This document shows, one piece after another, positions 57,522-64,000 of a stretch of 64,000 nucleotides of DNA. The notes below the pieces were generated by a model. It made no database searches, had not been told where the DNA came from, and was given only the letters and a program-made list of their open reading frames with translations. Within the stretch, counting starts at the first letter, position 1, and the number at the start of each line of letters is the position of its first letter. This DNA comes from Heterobilharzia americana (lineage: Eukaryota; Platyhelminthes; Trematoda; Strigeidida; Schistosomatidae): contig OX104134.1 in assembly GCA_944470555.2 (NCBI GenBank), positions 107,502,701 to 107,566,700 on the forward strand, read 5' to 3'. Made by a program: the position numbers and the translations under genes.

Positions 57522-57560
57522 AAAACTTTCAGGGGTTCTAGTGCCTTCATCAGGACAATA
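57522..57560 (-). ncRNA. Hammerhead-like motif of PLE type
   Basis: On the - strand: GTC, CTGATGA (57553-57547), AGG, a ten-base loop, CCT, GAAA (57530-57527), then GTTTTAAT. The core sequences CUGAUGA and GAAA are complete and a 3-bp stem II is possible. Stem I and the cleavage triplet are poor. It resembles the minimal hammerheads described in Penelope-like elements. Confidence 0.4.
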
Positions 57561-57814
57561 ATTGGAAAACAAGATGTTTTTTTCGACTACGCCATCAAAA
57601 TCGATTCTACATGAAAATGTAATATCAGTAATTAGTAATAGTGGAATTGTAGATTAGGCCGTTAAACTACACTGCAGATGATAATTCTCCAAAAGTTGTG
57701 TTCACTACCAGAAAATTGTTTCCATTGGTGACATCTACCAAATTCTTTCAACCTGTACTCACCACAAAAGAAGCCCCTAAGTCATCTTAAAACTATTCTA
57801 GAATCACATCCCTA

Positions 57815-57925
57815 CTTGTCTTTGATATGGAACATGGTGATACAATGTTATTTATCTGATGACTTTTCGAGCACAATTTTTTTTCTATTAATCATATCAG
57901 CATAACCACACAAATTTTGACATCT
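57815..57925 (-). repeat. PLE-end-like repeat with hammerhead-like core
   Basis: On the - strand: GCTGAT, ATGATTA (57895-57889), a loop, GTGCTC, GAAA (57868-57865), AGTC, ATCAGA, then AAATAACATTGTATCACC. CTGAT/ATCAG forms a 5-bp stem I. As in the copies at 14795 and 27935, the core has A for C3 and T for G8. Confidence 0.5.
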
Positions 57926-58785
57926 AAATTTTATGGTGCTATCACGTCATATTCTTTGTTTATGGTGGTAGTAAAATTTTACATATCTCCGGTGTGAGTA
58001 CTGCGTCATTCCTATTGCATGTACTGGGTGTTGATTGATAAAAAAAGATTCAGTAATCAATCTTTCTCTCCATCGAAATAAACTGAACTTAAATGCAGTG
58101 GTCTTATCTCACTTAATTGTGCTATTGTGTTTTAACCCATGCATTGCAATAGCTGGGATTTTTCTAGGTTGTTGATTTTGTTAGGGTCTGACACGTTACG
58201 TTTAGCTAAACTCCTATGTTCCGATAATCTAACTGATACTGATCGGTTAGTTTGGCCTATGTACTTTATCTCTGTCATTGGGTGGAATTCGGTGGATCAA
58301 ATTATTTTTCTTAATCTGGTCTATTGGATCCTTAAGCTAACAAATTTTATCGCTGACTGAATTTCTAGTTTTGAATGTCATCCTGACTCCAGCCTAGTTG
58401 ATAGTCCTAAGTAACGTTTTCAATGTTCCTCCCTTATACTTCATACAAAATCTGAAACTATTGATTTCCACCACCTCACAGACCCTGTCTAACCAAGCAT
58501 ATCACACCTCTCCACATGGTAAATACCAGCAGTTAAAGACTTCAGTAACTGAAGCCATATCTTTGTATGTTTGTCTAAAACAAGTTTTCCTCAATGTGAT
58601 CTGAAAATCAACCACAGCTTAAATATTCCCCTACTGGACCCTTAAGCTATCTCTGTTAAGAATATACTCGTAATTAAACTTTAACGAATTGTTAAATGGA
58701 CATTACCAGTGAACAATAATACATTTTCAATCATCTTATCATTTTATGACACAGTTGCTTTGTTTATAATCATGAAAACAAGTGC

Positions 58786-58811
58786 ATATATATATATATA
58801 TATATATATAT
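58786..58811. repeat. (AT)n microsatellite
   Basis: An AT run of about 26 bases. Confidence 0.9.
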
Positions 58812-60656
58812 TAAAGCAACGGAAATAAACAGTCATATCCTGTCTATGACAGCTGATTTGTTTGATTAGTAAGCTTCATAAATATGAAGCGGTAGAAAAT
58901 ATTTGTAGCTCAGGGTGAGAATAATGATGCTTTGGTGTTCTCTGAGCTCAGAAAATACCGAGCGAAACAAATATATATTCTCATTAAATGTTCAATGGTG
59001 ATGTTTTGTTGTTGAAGGAAGTAGAAAAATAACTGAGATTCACTAAAACAAAAATTTTAAAATCATTTTAGTGTTTCGATTCTTGCTTACTTCAAAAAAT
59101 ATTTCAGTATTTGAAGTAGTTTAAATCCATTGCTGAACTCTTAATGTTCTGATTACCGAGTAAATCCAAAAATCTCTAAGATATGCATTTTTTCTGACTA
59201 TTGGATTCCTTAGATAGAATCTCTTTTGAAGCAAAGTTCTACATAGGTAGGTAACTCTAACCGGTAAATATTTGTTACAGTTATCTGTTTAAATTGATTC
59301 CACAGCAAGCATATTGTTTCATTTGGAACTACTAGACGAAGATAAAAGTGACCATATTTAACAACACACTAATAGGTAATGTCAGGCTAATTTATTTCCT
59401 CGACTATATGAAACTCGATTTCCCCTTCATTTAGTGCCCTCTAGTTTATAGAGAGAAATACTAACAAATTTACTGATTTTTAATCGAAATCATTATTGGT
59501 TGGTACCACTGAGTTCTTAATATTATCTAAGAACTTATTTTATGAGGAAATGTTGAAGCTTAAAATTACACGCTCTCGGGTAACTAAAGACACCTAATGG
59601 GATTACGTGAAAAGTGTAAGGTATGTGCTCCAAATAAACAGTCATTAGACCAATGGAATTATTCAAGGGTTTCAAGTTACTGCAGTCAGCTGGTCATTAA
59701 AAATCCTCAATCAAAGCCAATTATGTGGCTTTAACCAGTTGGTTAACTGAAAAGAACAAAACGCGTAGGAGAGAAATTTTTGATTTTCTTTTATGTATCC
59801 AATGTACCACTAGTATTTAATTGTAGCAAGGAAGATAGAACAACTTAGATACTTATACAACAGTTTACTAGTTTATAGCTCTTAAACACTATCAACTTAT
59901 AACGTATCTAAAACAAACAGGTGCATGCAGTTTAACGATTTAAAACGTACATATTTTCAGATTTATCATGTGTAGGCTAAATATCTATCAAATTATAAAA
60001 TTTTCAATCACTTAGCTCAACAAATAAAGCTAAAACACATATGAAGTTTCTTCAAAAAACACATCTTTTCACCATATCTTACTGAACATGTAACTTACAG
60101 TCAAAACAGGAAAATTCTCAACTATCTGTGTACTTCAAGTATAGTGAAAATTTTATGCGTCATTTTCAAAGGGGACCAAAGGGAAATGCTGAACTAATGT
60201 TTCGCACTTGTTAGCACTCAGTAGCACGGTAAACCTATAAATCTGAGGGAACTCATACTAAACGGAGGGTTTAATTTTTTCCTTCCAACCTTACAGTCAG
60301 AGAAGCGGTTAATTAGCTGCTTGACTAGTAATTAGTCACTTTAAGAAGCCCTACTGTACACACCGACAAGCTACGAGGTTCAATTCTGCTACGACTGAGC
60401 ATCAGACCAAGCTATAATGGAATGTATTTAGTACCGGGTTTTTGTAGGCAGACATGAAATACCATACAATACTGATTTAAACCGCCTAAGTCATCACACA
60501 TTTTCACGAATCAAACCCACCTAGTGTTAACTGACAGAGTGCAGTAAATGATTTTAAATTCATGTTTCTTTTCTATATACATTTAAGCAGTTAGCATTTC
60601 AATATCTCACCATGGTTGGTGTAAACTACTTAATAATTTTTCTAAAATATTTTAAG

Positions 60657-60956
60657 TCAGATGATGTACCTCCTGGAATCAGTTGAGAATTTACGCCCTG
60701 TGCGGGAAACTGAAACAAAAGTGACAAAATCCTATTCAATAAAAAAGGAGCGCAACACTGCTAGTTGCCAAGCTTTACCACCACCTTCTATAAGATTACG
60801 CTTAGATGAAGCTTTAGAAAATGCTAGACGTAACCGTCAATCGAATGTATTTCCTAGTAGGAACTCAACTATTTCGAACATACCGTGGAGAAAGGCGAAG
60901 AAAGGGACGACCAATGAAGATGATTCAGACTCATCGGAAATATCACAAATGGCTCA
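60657..60956 (+). CDS. Probable C-terminal bestrophin exon
   Basis: A 300-base candidate exon. With an acceptor at TTTTAAG (60654-60656) its frame joins the two leftover bases of the 36821 exon as N-Q-MMYLLESVENLRPVRE. It later reads PPPSIRLRLDEALENARRNR and EDDSDSSEISQMA. It ends at a consensus donor (CA/GTAAGT, 60957), again leaving two bases, so both ends have the same phase. The in-frame TAA at 60958 would end the protein at MAQ if the donor is not used. It is hydrophilic with an acidic, Ser-rich end, as expected for a poorly conserved cytosolic tail. The link to bestrophin rests on strand, phase and position only. It could belong to another gene, and further exons may lie in the 23.6-kb gap. 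Confidence 0.5.
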
Positions 60957-61326
60957 GTAAGTTCAATATTAGCTCATTAGGTCATATTTGATTATGCACG
61001 GGGACCTGAAACTGCTTCATGGAAAACCTTTTAAATTCTGTCCAAAGATGAAAATGCTTTAATATCCTGCCGGAACTTATATTTTGAAACAGACATTTCG
61101 AAGTCATCAGTACTAACTTCATAAAGAAATGAGTCATAGTCAAGTGTCACAAGAATAATTAAGTGATGTTTTCATCGACCCCGAGTACTATCCAGCTGTG
61201 AGTTTAGGAAGAGAAATCGGTCACATCTCCACCTCTTTGACCTTAAATTTCATTGGGTTACACTGTAAGAGAATCGTTGTTGAGGTGAAACTGTTTAGTA
61301 TCTCAATAACATTGTGGTTAAATTGA

Positions 61327-61520
61327 TATTGGTGGCTAGTGGGGGAATCCAGGACGCAAGTTTCATTCTGTCTAGGACTTGTCAGCTGGATGTACCTGCA
61401 CCCTAGTGAGTAATGCCGTTCGCACTGAGACCCAAACCTCGTACCCATCGCTTCAAACGCTAGAGCGTTATCTACTAAGCCACTGGGGCACGATAGCCGC
61501 CTCTAATGCAAAGGGAAATT
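61327..61520 (-). mobile_element. Sm-alpha-like SINE, - copy of third inverted pair
   Basis: On the - strand: GCGGCTATCGTGCCCCAGTG head, ACTCACTAGGGTGCAGGTAC body, a ribozyme remnant and CACTAGCCACCAATATC. The 5' ends of this and the next copy face each other across about 45 bp. Confidence 0.78.
61347..61391 (-). pseudogene. Hammerhead ribozyme remnant (dead core)
   Basis: Stem I ATCCAG/CTGGAT is intact, but the core reads CTGACAA: G8, essential for catalysis, is A. Stem II has lost a pair. Inactive by family knowledge. Confidence 0.75.
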
Positions 61521-61554
61521 ACAAACATCGTAACAACAGTTGATACCCATTGGA

Positions 61555-61810
61555 CAAGAGGTGGCTATCGTGCCCCAGTGGCTTACTAGATAACACTCTC
61601 GTGTTTGAAGTGATGGGTACTGGGATTAAGTCTCAGTATTGGTAATATCACTCAGTGGGGTGCAGGTACATCCAGCTGACTAGTCCCAAATGGAATGAAG
61701 TGAAATTCCTCTGCTAGTCACCAGTATCAACACAACATGAGTATCCGGAAGTACAGGGGAATCCTTTTAAGGAGTTCATCTGCCAACAGATGTCGAGCAA
61801 TTCGGCCCTT
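61555..61810 (+). mobile_element. Sm-alpha-like SINE, + copy of third inverted pair
   Basis: A complete layout: GGTGGCTATCGTGCCCCAGT head, body TATCACTCAGTGGGGTGCAG, a ribozyme remnant, CTGCTAGTCACCAGTATC, and a 3' tail TGCCAACAGATGTCGAGCAA shared with the copy at 39.7 kb. Confidence 0.8.
61670..61715 (+). pseudogene. Hammerhead ribozyme remnant (dead core)
   Basis: The core reads CTGACTA (G8 to T) and GAAG replaces GAAA. The 3' stem I strand is also damaged. Clearly inactive. Confidence 0.72.
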
Positions 61811-61814
61811 TATA

Positions 61815-63050
61815 GCAACGGAAAATTAAAAAAATCACAAAAATTATGCTTGAAAATTGATTTCTCTGGTCAGTTTTCAACTATTTGATGGAATATTGCC
61901 CTCATCTCAAGTAGACTGTAGATAGTCTGTATCCAAGTGTCTGTTGATTAACAACACGATTTGATCACCAGTGGTTTGTGAGTGGATCTGGCTATCTAGT
62001 ACTGTGTGCTGATCGAAGTCAATCGATCAAGTTCCTGGATTCACATTTTCCTACCGATTGACTCGTAACATCTAACACCAAAATGTTTTTGAACGTCAAG
62101 CTTCCACAGAAATTCATTTGCAGCTTTAGGACCCGTCTTCTGTAGGATTTTCATATTCTATCATTCGAATTTGTGCATTGTTAAGCTGGGGATGAAATTT
62201 CATGCCGCTTCACTGCTACTTGAGGTTTGTGAATTCTTTGAGTGACTCGACAGCTACAGTATCCAGTACTCTATTGTGACTAATATTACCCCTTATTCTC
62301 TTGGTGATACATCGTTTTGTCATATACAGGATGGTCTTTCTCGATTTCGCTGTTTAGTCTACCACTCAAATACCAAACGGATAGACTTAGATTAACCTGA
62401 TATTTCACAGCTTCATACCCCAGTTTTGTTCGAATTATGTGCTTCATATAGTGGACTGTAGCCAATTTATAGGCTAAATACACATCCATAGTACTCTGTT
62501 TCAGGATAGTTCAGGTTTTATTTATGTCGGTCATTTAACTCACTTGACTAACTTTTGTAGTAAATACACTCGTTGTCTGCATATCTCATATGTTGGCTAT
62601 GTTGGCTATTAAACCATTTTTGTAAAGTGTAAGGAAGATTAAATTGTTTCGACTAGAGAAAAAGTGATTTAACAGTGGTAACATTTAGAATGAAACGTTA
62701 TAGTACCGTGTGAGCACATACACAGATTACCAAGTGATCCAACTCAGGACAGTAATTTCAAAGCGTTCAACCACACATTGTTCAGTTTTCTTGGACTTTT
62801 GTTGAGCTTGAATCTTTTTGGGCACTGTAGCTGACCTCACTTTCGATTACCGCTTTTATAGTGACAGAAAATCGACTACTTCTGAGCTGCAAATAATTAC
62901 CACTGAATTGAAAGCAAACAGTTTATTGTGTCACAAGCAGATTTAAGTGTCGGATGATGAAGTTTTTCTTCTACGTACTTGAATTTTATAACATCTCTAC
63001 CTCGATAACTGAACGTTAAACACTGCCACCAATATTACCAATACTAATGT

Positions 63051-63120
<70 letters not shown>

Positions 63121-64000
63121 CTACTGCTACTAGAAGAAGCGCTAAGGCAGTTTCAATTCCTATGCTGAGATGCAAATTTTCTTTTAATGATAAAGTATTT
63201 AAAATAACCCACCGATATACGATAGGGTGAAGTACATCCGGATCTCCTGTTTGTATACTAGCGTAAACTCTTTTGATTAGTGAATTACAGAAATATCGAA
63301 GACTGGTTTGTGTGATGTTATTATATTATATCATATCATTGAAATGTACACGTGCATCCTAAACTGTCTAAACTAAAGCTGAGGGCATAATATCCACACA
63401 GCTCTTGAACTCATCGAAAATAACCAGTCAAACTGAACTAAAGTAAAGTGACATTTTATGAATATTTACTAACAGCCAATTTGTCTCTGCTTATGAAACG
63501 CTCATGATAGCCTCTATCATCACATTAAAAAATTCGTCAGCCAGAAACCCAACCCAAACAAAAGCGTAGTCCGAAAATCTACAACGTAAGCTACAAATAT
63601 TGTCCACCACGGAAATTTTTGTTCGTAATTTTATGCACTTTATAACATTTTTTCATTGCGTGATATTTTTGACAAATAAATCCACATAGAATCAAATATA
63701 CACTAATACAGTTCCCAGTTTTGACTCTTACGACAGTGTTCAAACCAAGATTTTAAAATGTTTATCTTAACTTATTAAAGCAAATATATGTGAAAATGTT
63801 TACTTTGAATGAATAAGTAAATACAGTGACATTTGACTTCGCTGGTTATATATTGTCTTAACTGAACAACTAGGTCACCTTGCATTTACTTCTGTTGAGA
63901 TTTATCGGGATTATGAATGATACAACAGTCAACTGCCAACATTTATAAGACCTTTTCATCGAAATGTGAAAGGTAAGTCGTGGATAATGAGTCAGAATTT
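61815..64000. other. Downstream sequence, no recognised gene
   Basis: AT-rich with no supported exon. A 67-codon - frame at 62489-62286 (LGYEAVKYQVNLSLSVWYLS) could be an old element but was not identified. Confidence 0.35.
63052..63117. repeat. (TAA)n microsatellite
   Basis: About 22 uninterrupted TAA units. RTE tails here also end in TAA-rich sequence, but no element body adjoins this one. Confidence 0.95.

Larger units (their letters stand above)
57390..60656. other. Intron sequence, mainly unclassified
   Basis: Apart from the PLE-end-like pieces at 57522 and 57815 and the AT repeat at 58786, I see nothing. The + frames at 58139 and 58398 have no homology that I recognise. The short motif TGGTGTTCTCTGAGCTC at 58932 belongs to a small repeat also near 20490. 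Confidence 0.4.

Noticed and set aside
60310..60400. tRNA-like block ending GAGGTTCAATTCTG
   Set aside because: Only a box-B resemblance. No cloverleaf can be drawn, and there are no further copies in the window.

Overview
The window looks like nuclear DNA of a blood fluke (genus Schistosoma, or a very close trematode). It is AT-rich, the genes have short exons in very long introns, and the repeat set is schistosome-like: RTE-clade and CR1-clade non-LTR retrotransposons, Penelope-like elements (PLEs) with GIY-YIG domains, and Sm-alpha-type SINEs carrying hammerhead ribozymes. I place the genus from remembered family features; I cannot name the species.

Only one conserved host gene is recognisable. 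It is a bestrophin-family anion channel on the + strand, seen as exons at 18408-18560, 23433-23513 and 36821-37089, plus a probable C-terminal exon at 60657-60956. The introns are about 4.9, 13.3 and 23.6 kb and are filled with mobile elements. The N-terminal exons were not found, and the last exon ends at a strong donor, so both gene ends probably lie outside the window or were missed. A compact intronless candidate gene for a small secreted peptide (TATA box, ORF, AATAAA; 30114-30435) lies inside the second of these introns.

Layout. 0.2-9.3 kb: three RTE copies (two broken on -, one near full length on + with an 11-bp target-site duplication) and an Sm-alpha SINE. 11.9-14.9 kb: a PLE and a second non-LTR family. 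15.1-16.1 kb: a 970-bp inverted multimer of a tRNA-derived, ribozyme-bearing repeat, flanked by a 12-bp duplication. 18.4-37.1 kb: the three bestrophin exons, with fragments of the second LINE family and of PLEs between them. 39.3-39.8 kb: an inverted pair of Sm-alpha SINEs inside a 14-bp duplication. 40-50 kb: decayed LINE, CR1 and PLE pieces. 50.2-52.9 kb: another RTE insertion with a 12-bp duplication. 54.2-57.4 kb: CR1-like elements. 57.5-58 kb: PLE-end-like sequence. 60.7 kb: the last candidate exon. 61.3-61.8 kb: a third inverted SINE pair. 63 kb: a TAA microsatellite.

The most unusual signal is that the hammerhead-bearing SINEs occur as head-to-head inverted pairs. Two of the three pairs are enclosed by one target-site duplication each, so each pair seems to have inserted as a unit. 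In the 15-kb case both arms read through the ribozyme cleavage site of a 403-bp unit, and one arm begins one nucleotide from that site. This suggests, by inference, that circular or multimeric ribozyme-processed RNA was the template.
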